NCBI RefSeq assembly: GCF_028890115.1
Contig: NZ_JARCJD010000009.1
Span: 62,001-126,000 of the forward strand
Length of the DNA: 64,000 nucleotides
Direction of reading: 5' to 3'
Source of the DNA: Phaeobacter sp. QD34_24
GTDB taxonomy: Bacteria; Pseudomonadota; Alphaproteobacteria; Rhodobacterales; Rhodobacteraceae
Shown: piece after piece, positions 55,401 through 61,344 of the stretch
Layout: each line of letters opens with the position of its first letter
Numbering within the stretch: the first letter of the stretch is position 1
The notes under the pieces: generated by a model
What the model was told of the DNA's origin: nothing
The model's database searches: none
The model's input: the letters and a program-made list of their open reading frames with translations, nothing else
Position numbers and translations under genes: made by a program

Positions 55401-57014
55401 CTGTGTCGGAATCACGGCGTGACGCGGTTCATGGCGATTTCCGGCGTGGTGGCGGCCGTCATGGGGCGCATTGCCGGGCGCAAGGACATGGTTTTCGGCA
55501 CCGACACGGCGGGGCGCGACGGGCCGGGCAGCGACAGTGCCGTGGGCTTCCTGGTCAACCAGCTGCCGATCCGTCTGGATCTGTCGGGGGAGCCTGACCT
55601 TGCCGCCCTGTTGGCGCGCAGCCGGGCGGCGGCGCTTGCGGCTTTCGAGGATCAGGATGTACCCTTTCAGGAGGTGGTGCGCGCGGTGAAGGCGCCGCGC
55701 CAAAACGGACGAATGCCGGTCTTCCAGTTGAAGATCATCGACCGTGGCACACGGCCAGAGGCCTTGCGGGCCGCAGAGCTGGAGCTGCGCCCGCATTATG
55801 GCGCAGAGCCGCGTGTCGAAACCGATCTCATGGTGGAACTGGCCGAGATCGGCGGGGGGTTGAAGATCTGGCTCACCTATCGGGCGCATCTGTTTGACAG
55901 GGCGCGGGTCGAAAGCTGGCGCGATTGCCTCAAGGCGGCATTGTGTGGGGTTCTGGAGCAGGGCGAGCAATGGGATATCGGCCAGATCCTGCCACCTGCA
56001 GAGCCCGCAAAAGGCAATGCCTCGAAATCTCCGATGCGCCTCGCGTTTCGACGCCCAGCCGATCCGGGGCGTGGCGCTTGCCCCGAGGTGCTGATCCCGC
56101 CGGTGCGAGGTGCCAAGCTGGCTCATTGGCTGCGGGAAAACCGGGAAGAGATCGATCGCCACCTCTATCGCGCGGGCGCGGTGTTGCTGCGCGGGGCGGG
56201 GATCACGGATGCCGCCGAGTTCGAGGCCGCCGCCGCCAGCCTGTCGCGCGAGATGATCCACGAGAATGGCGAACACGAACCGGTGGCGGCCTCGGATGTG
56301 GTGCAGACACCGGTGCGATACCCTGCGGATGTGCCGCTGAGGGCGCATAACGAGAATACCTTCAACCGGATCTGGCCGGGCAGGATCATGTTTGCCTGCC
56401 TCACCCCGGCCGAAACCGGTGGGGAAACCACGGTGCTGGACGGGCGGCGGATCTATCAGGCCCTGCACGTGGATCTGCGTGATCGCTTTGCCCGTGAAGG
56501 CATCCGCTATCGCCGGGTCTATCAACCGGGGCTGGAGAAAAGCTGGCAGCAGGTCTATGGCACGACGGATCCTGCCGAACTCGCCCGCGCCTGCGCCAAA
56601 GAGGAAGCCGAACTCAGCTGGCAGGGGGATGTACCGGTGACCGAGGCCTGGCGCCCGGCCGTGGCCCGTCATCCGGTGACGAATGAGATGACATGGGTGG
56701 GGCAGGTGCCGATCTGGCATCCCGCCTGCCACGATCCGGAAACCACAGCGGCCCTGCGCAGCGTCTTTGCGCCAGAGGCCCTGCCGCGCACATGCTGGTT
56801 CGGCGGTGGCGGTGAGATTTCGGATGCGGATGCGCAGCTGATCGCCCGCCTGTGCGCCGAGGCAGAAACCCCCATCGCCTGGCAGCAGGGTGATATGGCC
56901 GTGGTGGACAACCTTCTGGCGGCCCATGGGCGCAGGCCCTACACGGGACAGCGCAGGATCCTGGTCGCGCTGAGCGATCCCGTGGAGGGAAAATCCCTGG
57001 CGGGTGCCCCATGA
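46497..57014 (+). CDS. nonribosomal peptide synthetase: FAAL-ACP-C-A-PCP-C-A-PCP-C-TauD
   Basis: This 3505-residue synthetase begins at TTG (AAAGGG 8 bases upstream). Domains: fatty-acyl-AMP ligase (about 10-540; YTSGSTGRPKG, WLPLFHDMGLMG, GAPDFGYDLA); acyl carrier protein (Ser585 in GMESLSA); C1 with HHAVCD (His766-767); A1 (about 1130-1600); PCP (Ser1647); C2 with HHIVFD (1826-1827); A2 (about 2160-2630); PCP (Ser2693); C3 with HHIIAD (2878-2879); a TauD/TfdA Fe(II)/2-oxoglutarate oxygenase domain (about 3190-3500) with His3284-x-Glu3286 and distal His3477. It should load an acyl chain, add two amino acids and deliver to the next protein. A1 and A2 pockets read DIWQSCADDK and DVWELTADDK, similar to codes reported for 2,4-diaminobutyrate; this was done by eye. 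No epimerase or thioesterase is present. It overlaps the radical SAM gene by 4 bases. Confidence 0.93.
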   Translation: MSELRNQQDVACLSLTRFLSEAPDQDAFLFLGADGSLSQTFSRAGLLAAVAGYAAALAPYRGARVILMAATGPEFVAGFLGCLQAGAIAVPVPAAIRRARLRAIAEDCAATGLIGRVTAGLVAAAGLTRISPVSAPAYQWADSRAEDLAFLQYTSGSTGRPKGVRIRHGDIARNAAAITERFAMTDRDTIVSWLPLFHDMGLMGSVLQVLFSGGRAVLMPPETFLRRPAAWLEAISRYGGTVSGAPDFGYDLAWRNIGEAELAGLDLSSWRAAFNGAEPIRPETLSRFAERFAPVGFHAEAFLPSYGMAEATLLVAAERAGQGAHQITVDPTALEQGILQLAAEGQELVSSGTPGLGSEIRILDPDSGAVLPAGRVGEIELSKGSLAGGYWGQTEPGFAEGRFATGDLGAFLGDRLFVLGRRDDMIQLRGRNVLLGEVEAALAEVDPDLARQQVMVIAPGDGADRQLVALIETADMPPPDMPTRLRSAVLDRFGLTLDEILWLQNASLPRTTSGKPRRAEAVERYEAGGFKLRAQSALAQGDLTETLTGAAPLVDRLCGALAIWCGLAPGAVRPDHSFADLGMESLSAVRLLHEIEAVLGLRLGLEAALGAADINTLAERLEGAAPATAIPQDGAAPRLSSNQKALWLFQDLTSPNAAYTIAEALRLDGLLAPEDLRTAIETLVDRHEQLRVNLELTDAGVQPRLQPQGCGCDFAVHEATGWTAAELQAALDRRARVPFDLGQDRLLRADLFHLGTEEHVLLISVHHAVCDLWSLALLVKELSLLLNGKALPPLRAGYQDHLRAAAAWCAGPEAQRALDWYRNELAGDLPHLGLGHDRLRPARPAFRGARLPFGLPPEVGQALGGVAAEAGTTLHNLLLCAWALFLRRATDQDEVLVGVPCANRRHGFEADVVGYLVNLGVLRDRSALTQPFTEYLAETTCRIERLLEHAALPLADIAAAVAPDRGDGHSGLFQSVFNYNGSGLPGEAALATSGLAEGRALSLGPLQARTMAVETGATQFDLSCTMASGQDGALLGAIQYDCALFDPETVTGFARAFEALLRGIARDANRLAADLPLMRADEEQAWRRAALGAETGCAVDFRLRFEDRVQKDPEAIAIRDSAQVWSYGALNRYANALAETLAELGAGPGRIVALRAARGAPYLGAMLAIAKTGACYMPLSPRDPAARLSGILKQARPAVVLTDGETALPDPMPEPERGEKAAVVLPLPDTPPEDAPADPPSSLRAQDPSYVIFTSGSTGLPKGAVVHAEGNGNHLEAMVDLLQFDASDVMAQTASVASDISVWQFLVMATVGGRVEVFEDALIEQPAEFLAALEARGVTMLQVVPAVLEMLAVELERPGAPPPPRSLRWVSSCGEALAPSLARRWMAAAPHARLINAFGPAECSDDTSVALYDTPPPADAVTVSIGRPLRNLACYVLDRREHPLPPGMTGELWIGGRGVGLGYLADPLRTAEAFRPDPFSATPGARLYRTGDLARRRADGSLDYLGRRDSQVQIRGFRVEIGEVEAALRALPGVRHAAVGLHEGARPALVALYAPADLTGAELRRALGNHLPGFMVPDLWVPMSALPFNMSGKIDRKALPAPTARAQDTVEPPVSEAERSLAAIWQTRLGHKEIGRHDSFFDLGGHSLMAIQMIADIRAQLGMRLSLRDVFDTPRLSDLALRLVEAGRGIGSLQTDWPPARQACPVPLTAAQRRMWFLHQLNPQDRSYSMTGMLRFKGELDKEALRGALGDVMARHRVLRMRVESSSDGQPRMAEGPWPEVRDSDEPAARIAAREAETGFDLAAAPVLRLTLTQANAEPALVVAVHHIVFDGWSIATFLEDISAHYRARIGQGDAPAKLAYDFVDYAAWCDHHWTPEALDRSLKARKARFGTGLTPLDLPYDAPDPGPGARVAGQYRFEIPQALNAQLQDLAGRSGVTPFLILLAAFQMLLARITGAQRFDVGTLIAGRARPGMEQLIGLLINVLPVPADFSGNPDGYALLARLKRDWLDLQRVSDLPFDALVAAETGEQADPAQAGLNCFFVMQNQPMGPRDLGGGLRMVLEELPPVHAPYDLLLDMEPQAQGFNACFRYSAARFDAATVRSFADAFLALLQGLLETPERAVADLPAQGAAAGQQQAHVLTGADRALPGEGRLFPALFEDMARRHPQARAAADGEEWLSYGDLLAQADRIAAALQARGIGPEDVVGVHGRRSVAMLVALLGILRAGAAYMPLDPGDAPSRLAEMLEETGAKVVLTCGTMPDPALGAGRDLLEVDALRHGIGPALQPVTLRSDTLAYVIYTSGSTGRPKGAMVTHHGMLNHLWAKVVDLDLTARDRVAETAPQSFDVSIWQFLSALLVGGSIHVFDEETAVDPSGLLAGLARAHVTVAETVPGLLRAMNDVQEVGAVTPLPALRWMLVTGEALSADAAQAWRQRYPAIPLMNAYGPTECSDDVTHHVIDRSLAPGRSVPIGKTILNTRLYVLDARLMPVPKGAAGRLWVGGVGVGRGYVAAQGKTAMAFRPDPFARTPGARMYDTGDIVRLNAAAELVYLGRADHQIKLAGQRIEPGEIETCLRRLPFVRDCVVMLRGARLVAYAVLRDPPPRAEARLLAEAAQHLPRHMVPAGVMTLPALPRTANGKLDRAALPDWQPEVLATADGAPATETERQLAELARDVLAIAKVPVTADFFAIGGTSLQAMQLIALARRRFAVDLPLAGFYRSPNLRALAIAIETGGPIMADGGKPLPQGELPLTPAQERLWMLQQLEGERETGIYTIVSPLRLHGPLDLDRLQGALQAVLAAHPALRLTFHDTPDGPRQRIGDRFAVSLDIEEVADLSDATLDMAAGQEAGRPFDLKTGPLLRARLLRKGAEEAALVIALHHIIADGASMDILLQDLARAYGGERLEPVDTARWITAAPLHRHPGRVVRRLQGLPPFLDLPGDREGHDHPDRSAGNTGFWLQPEQVARLDELCRNHGVTRFMAISGVVAAVMGRIAGRKDMVFGTDTAGRDGPGSDSAVGFLVNQLPIRLDLSGEPDLAALLARSRAAALAAFEDQDVPFQEVVRAVKAPRQNGRMPVFQLKIIDRGTRPEALRAAELELRPHYGAEPRVETDLMVELAEIGGGLKIWLTYRAHLFDRARVESWRDCLKAALCGVLEQGEQWDIGQILPPAEPAKGNASKSPMRLAFRRPADPGRGACPEVLIPPVRGAKLAHWLRENREEIDRHLYRAGAVLLRGAGITDAAEFEAAAASLSREMIHENGEHEPVAASDVVQTPVRYPADVPLRAHNENTFNRIWPGRIMFACLTPAETGGETTVLDGRRIYQALHVDLRDRFAREGIRYRRVYQPGLEKSWQQVYGTTDPAELARACAKEEAELSWQGDVPVTEAWRPAVARHPVTNEMTWVGQVPIWHPACHDPETTAALRSVFAPEALPRTCWFGGGGEISDADAQLIARLCAEAETPIAWQQGDMAVVDNLLAAHGRRPYTGQRRILVALSDPVEGKSLAGAP

Positions 57015-58609
57015 CGGCGCCGCTCGATTGCCTGGTGATCGGCTATAACGAGCCCGCCACCGCCACCCATGCCGCGGCGCTGGCGCGGATGGGCAAGACC
57101 AGCCCGGCCTATAGGGATCTTGCGCTCTCGGTGATCGAGGGGGAAGGCGGCGCGCGCTCCTATATGGATCTGCTTGATCAGTTTCGCCCGGCGGGCAGCC
57201 CGCCGATGCGCTGTGGCGCAATTCCGAACCTGGCGGCGGTTTACCTCGTCAACATGCTGCAAAACTCAGGGCTCAGTGCCGATTGGATCAACCTCTTCCA
57301 GGATGAGAAGGATCGCCTTGCCATGCAGCTTGCGCAGGGTGTGCGCTGCGTGGCGATCACCACCACCTTCTATGTGACCAATGCTCCGGTGCATGAGATT
57401 GTCGCCTTCATCCGCGCCCGCTCGGATGCGCGGATCGTCTTGGGCGGTCCCCTGGTGACCAATCATCTGCGCAACAGCCAAACGCCCGAAGAGCTGGCCG
57501 TGGCGCTGGGCGATCTGGGTGCCGACATCTATGTGGCCGATCCAGAGGGAGAGAGCACCCTGTGCCGCCTGACCCGGACCCTGGCGGAGGCGGGCGATCT
57601 CTACCAGGTGCCCAATCTGATCTTTGCCGATGGCAGCAGAACCCTGATCGCGCCAGAGGAAAACCCGATGGATCAGCGGGTCATCGACTGGCGGCGGTTT
57701 GCGCCCGCCCGGCTGGGCCCGGTGGTGCAGACCCGCACCGCCCGCAGCTGCGCCTTCAACTGCTCCTTTTGCAGCTATCCCATTCGCGCAGGGGCTCTGG
57801 CCCTGACCAGCGTTGAGAGGGTGATCGAAGAGTTGCAGGCTTTGGCGGCGCTGGGCGTGCGGCAGCTGGTGTTCATCGACGATACCTTCAACGTGCCCTT
57901 GCCACGGTTCAAGGCGCTGTGCCGGGCGATGATCAAGCGGGATTGGGGGTTCGAGTGGTACTCGTACCTGCGCTGCTCCAACCTGGACGAGGAAGCCATC
58001 GCGCTGATGGTGGAGGCAGGCTGCGGTGGCGTCTTCCTGGGCATTGAATCCGGCAGCCCGGCGATCCTGAAGGCGATGAACAAGTCAGCCAGAACCAAAC
58101 ACTACCGGCGTGGGATCAAGGCGCTGAAACAGGCGGGCGTGCTGACCTTTGCCTCCTTCATCCTGGGCTTCCCCGGAGAGACCGAGGAGACGGTTGCCGA
58201 AACCCTGGCCTTCCTGGATGAAACCGCGCCGGATTACTATCGCATCCAGCCCTGGTATTCTGAACCCGGCGCCCCGATCGAGGCACAGCGCGAGCGCTAC
58301 GGCATCACTGGCGGCGGTTTTGCCTGGCGCCATGCCACCATGGACAGCGCGACGGCGCTGGATCTCATCGAGGAGGCGTTTATGGAGGAGCGCAGCGCGC
58401 TGTGGCTGCCGCAATGGTCCTTCGATTTCTGGTCGATCCCCTATCTGCGCGGGCGCGGCATGTCCTTTGGCGATCTCAAAGGGTTCATGCGGCGCGCAAA
58501 TGCGCTTCATCGCCAGCAGTTCCAGATGCAAAGCCAGGCGGCGGCGCAAAGGGCCCATCGCGATGCCCTGGCGGACCTGCGGCTGCACACTTCGGAGGTT
58601 CTTGCATGA
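57011..58609 (+). CDS. cobalamin-binding radical SAM enzyme (PhpK-like family)
   Basis: The 532-residue protein has an N-terminal B12-binding-like domain (about 1-200; LDCLVIGYNEPA start, QGVRCVAITTTFYV, ARIVLGGPLVTNH) and a radical SAM barrel with the 4Fe-4S motif CxxxCxxC in ARSCAFNCSFCSYP (about 240). VFIDDTFNVP, FLGIESGSP and SFILGFPGETEET follow. The whole length resembles the family annotated as PhpK-type P-methyltransferases, which is widespread in NRPS loci where no phosphinate is made. The likely role is methylation at an unactivated carbon, or another radical modification of the peptide. It overlaps both neighbouring NRPS genes by 4 bases, so it belongs to the assembly line. Confidence 0.88.
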   Translation: MTAPLDCLVIGYNEPATATHAAALARMGKTSPAYRDLALSVIEGEGGARSYMDLLDQFRPAGSPPMRCGAIPNLAAVYLVNMLQNSGLSADWINLFQDEKDRLAMQLAQGVRCVAITTTFYVTNAPVHEIVAFIRARSDARIVLGGPLVTNHLRNSQTPEELAVALGDLGADIYVADPEGESTLCRLTRTLAEAGDLYQVPNLIFADGSRTLIAPEENPMDQRVIDWRRFAPARLGPVVQTRTARSCAFNCSFCSYPIRAGALALTSVERVIEELQALAALGVRQLVFIDDTFNVPLPRFKALCRAMIKRDWGFEWYSYLRCSNLDEEAIALMVEAGCGGVFLGIESGSPAILKAMNKSARTKHYRRGIKALKQAGVLTFASFILGFPGETEETVAETLAFLDETAPDYYRIQPWYSEPGAPIEAQRERYGITGGGFAWRHATMDSATALDLIEEAFMEERSALWLPQWSFDFWSIPYLRGRGMSFGDLKGFMRRANALHRQQFQMQSQAAAQRAHRDALADLRLHTSEVLA

Positions 58610-61344
58610 TGCAGTCTGACCGGCTTCACTCCTGGTTTGCAGCGCGCGGGGCTGCGCCCTCCTGCCTGAAGGCGCGGGTCGCCAAGGCCATATCGCCCGA
58701 GAGGCTCTGCCAGACGATAAGGGGATTGGCAGATTTTGGGGCGGATCTGCGTGTGGATCTGCAGGCGGAGGCACGCGGGGTGCGGGTCTCCCTTGAAGCA
58801 CCGGCCGCACGCGCCGATCCGGCTTCATTGCTGTTGCTCCTTAAGGCCGCCTGTGAGGGCCAGACAGCCTGGCCTGCCGAGGTGCCATCGCACGAGGATT
58901 ATCTGGCGTGGCAGCAGAGCCTTTTGGGCGATGGCAGGGCTGAGGAGGGGCAGCGCCATTGGCAGGCGGTCTTGCAGGATCGCTTGGTCGCGCCACCAAA
59001 GGTGCTGCGCGCAACCCCGGTTCTGGCCCTGTCGAATACCCCCGGCGAGGCCGAAGTGCTGAGCGCCTGGCGCGCGGTCCTGGATCGCTCCTTTGACGCA
59101 GCGCCGGATCTTGCCGTGCTCTGTGATCCGCGCGACGATCCGGGGCTTGCGGGGGCCATCGGTCCTTTTGCGCTGCCGCTGCCGCTATCTTGGGTGCCCA
59201 AACCGGGGCAAAGCGCCGCTGCCCGTTCGGCTGCGGCGGCAGAGGCGCTGGCGCTTACACGGGCGCATCAATCCACCTATGTGCCGCCAGAATCCGGAGC
59301 CTCGCCGGGCACGGCTGGGCTTCTGTGGCACCGGTTGCAGGCGGTGCCGGGGATCGAGGTGCTGGAGGCCTCGGCTCCGGCGCTGGCGACGGGCTGTGAT
59401 CTGGAGCTGTTCGAAGCCGAAGCGCGCCTTCACATGCGGCTGCTGTTTGATCCCGAACGGCTGCAGGATCAGCAGGCCGCCTGGATGCTGGAGCGGCTGC
59501 AGACCTGGATTACCGCGCAGCAGGCGCCGGATCTGCGGCCGGTGCTTGGTAGCAGCGAGTTTGCTTGGCAGCGCCGCCATCTGGATGGGCCGCCGCTTGA
59601 AGAGCAATTCCAGCCGCTGTTCGACAGGCTTTCGGCATTGGCCGCAGCAGCGCCGGATGCCCTTGCGATCTCCGGACCGCAGACGGAAAGCCTGGCCGCG
59701 CTTCTGGTTCAGGCAGATGGTCTTGCCGGGGCGTTGATCCGCGCGGGTGCCGGGCCGGGCGCGCGCGTCGGGGTCGCCTTGGGAATGGGGCGCGACTGGC
59801 TGTGTGCGGTATTGGCGATCCTGCGGTCCGGCGCCGCCTTCGTGCCGTTGCCGCCCGATCTGCCCGCGCGTCGCCGTCAGATGATGGCCGAAGATGTCGG
59901 AATTTCACTGCTGGTTTCAGATGGCAGCGGGGAGGGCATTATCGCGGGGATCGCTATGATTCCACTGACCGCCCGGGCCGAGAGACCGACCGATGCCCCC
60001 AGCCCGCACTCCGCCGATCTGGCCTATGTGATCTTCACCTCCGGCTCCACCGGCAGGCCCAAGGGCGTGTGCATCTCCCATGGGGCCTTTGATCACTACC
60101 TGCACTGGGCCCGCTCTGCCTACCGCCTGTCCACTGAGGCATCCAGTCCGGTTCATGCCCGCACCGAAGCGGACATGGGGCTGACGTCACTCTTCGTACC
60201 ATTGTTACAGGGCAAGGCGCTGCGCTTTCTGCCGCCCGATCCGCCGGGTGCCGCCCTGGTCGATGCCCTGACAGGGGCGGGGGATCTTGGATTGGTCAAG
60301 CTGACCCCGTCGCTCCTGGCGGCGGTGCCGTCATCAGAGGGGGAAGGCCCGCGGCTGGGCTGCCTGATCCTGGGCGGCGAAGCCTTGCGCGCGGAACAGC
60401 TGCGCCCCTGGCTTGGGGTCGCACGGATCGTGAACGAATACGGCCCGACCGAGGCCACGGTCGGTTGCGTTGCCCATGAGGTTCCTGCCGCCGCCCCGCT
60501 GCCTGACCTCATCCCGATTGGCCGCCCCATCGCAGGGGCGCGGCTTTATGTGCTGGATGACAGGGTCTGCCCGGTTCCGCAGGGCAAGGCCGGAGAGCTG
60601 TTCATCGCGGGGCCCATGCTGGCAGAGGGCTACCATGCCCGCCCGGGCGACACGGCCTGCGCCTTTGTGCCAAACCCCTTTTCTGAGATGCCGGGCGAGC
60701 GCATGTATCGCACCGGCGACCTGGTGCGGCTGGATCTGGACGGGGTGCTTCACTATCTGGGGCGCCGCGATGACGAGGTGAAGATCCGCGGCCATCGGCT
60801 GCACCCGGCCGAGGTGGAGCAGGCCTTGGAACAGCACGCAGCTGTCAGGGCTGCCGCAGTGGTTCCTGCGCCCGACCGACAAAGCCTAGCCGCCTGCGTC
60901 GTGCTGGATCAGCCGCTGCGCCCCCGCGCCCTGCAGCGGCACCTGGCCGAGCGTCTGCCCGAGGCCCTGATCCCGGCTCCGATCCTGCCCGTCGAGCAGT
61001 TGCCGCTAGGAGCCAGTGGCAAAGTGGACCGCAGGGCCATTGCCGCGCTGGCCTTCCCGGAGCCTGCCGCCCCGGCAGAGGTGCCGGGTGATCTGGATCC
61101 CAAGGTGGCGGAGGTCATCGCGATCTTCTCCGATCTTCTGGGCGGTGTCGCGGTGGGGCCTTCGGACAACTTCTTTGAACTGGGCGGTCATTCGCTGCTG
61201 GCGATCCGCATGGTGGCCGCGTTGCGCAAATCCGGGTTCCCCGACCTGCTGGTGCGCGACTTTTTTGATCACCCGACACCAGCGGGTCTGGTCGCAGCAG
61301 TGGGGCTGTCGCAGGGGGTGCCACGAGAGGAGGGCGTCTTGTGA
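58606..61344 (+). CDS. nonribosomal peptide synthetase: degenerate C-A-PCP (Asn-type module)
   Basis: The 912-residue protein starts at ATG 58606, overlapping the radical SAM stop. The first 340 residues look like a shortened condensation domain: the stretch equivalent to HHxxxD reads PAARAD (residues 66-71) so both His are gone, while the downstream DYLAWQQSLL ... RHWQAVL part is recognisable. An A domain follows (about 370-830; YVIFTSGSTGRPKG near 475, YGPTEATVG, YRTGD, then GKVDRR) and a PCP with Ser863 in ELGGHSLLA. The A pocket reads DMTKIGEVGK, close to the Asn code DLTKLGEVGK. Because C3 plus TauD close the previous protein, C3 probably makes this peptide bond and the degenerate domain serves as docking or interface. 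GGAGG lies before the next start. Confidence 0.92.
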   Translation: MMQSDRLHSWFAARGAAPSCLKARVAKAISPERLCQTIRGLADFGADLRVDLQAEARGVRVSLEAPAARADPASLLLLLKAACEGQTAWPAEVPSHEDYLAWQQSLLGDGRAEEGQRHWQAVLQDRLVAPPKVLRATPVLALSNTPGEAEVLSAWRAVLDRSFDAAPDLAVLCDPRDDPGLAGAIGPFALPLPLSWVPKPGQSAAARSAAAAEALALTRAHQSTYVPPESGASPGTAGLLWHRLQAVPGIEVLEASAPALATGCDLELFEAEARLHMRLLFDPERLQDQQAAWMLERLQTWITAQQAPDLRPVLGSSEFAWQRRHLDGPPLEEQFQPLFDRLSALAAAAPDALAISGPQTESLAALLVQADGLAGALIRAGAGPGARVGVALGMGRDWLCAVLAILRSGAAFVPLPPDLPARRRQMMAEDVGISLLVSDGSGEGIIAGIAMIPLTARAERPTDAPSPHSADLAYVIFTSGSTGRPKGVCISHGAFDHYLHWARSAYRLSTEASSPVHARTEADMGLTSLFVPLLQGKALRFLPPDPPGAALVDALTGAGDLGLVKLTPSLLAAVPSSEGEGPRLGCLILGGEALRAEQLRPWLGVARIVNEYGPTEATVGCVAHEVPAAAPLPDLIPIGRPIAGARLYVLDDRVCPVPQGKAGELFIAGPMLAEGYHARPGDTACAFVPNPFSEMPGERMYRTGDLVRLDLDGVLHYLGRRDDEVKIRGHRLHPAEVEQALEQHAAVRAAAVVPAPDRQSLAACVVLDQPLRPRALQRHLAERLPEALIPAPILPVEQLPLGASGKVDRRAIAALAFPEPAAPAEVPGDLDPKVAEVIAIFSDLLGGVAVGPSDNFFELGGHSLLAIRMVAALRKSGFPDLLVRDFFDHPTPAGLVAAVGLSQGVPREEGVL

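Noticed and set aside
54969-57221. Minus-strand open frame of 750 codons under the NRPS C3-TauD part
   Set aside because: It is a shadow of the synthetase frame: no domain, no ribosome binding site, and the plus strand carries complete C and TauD motifs.
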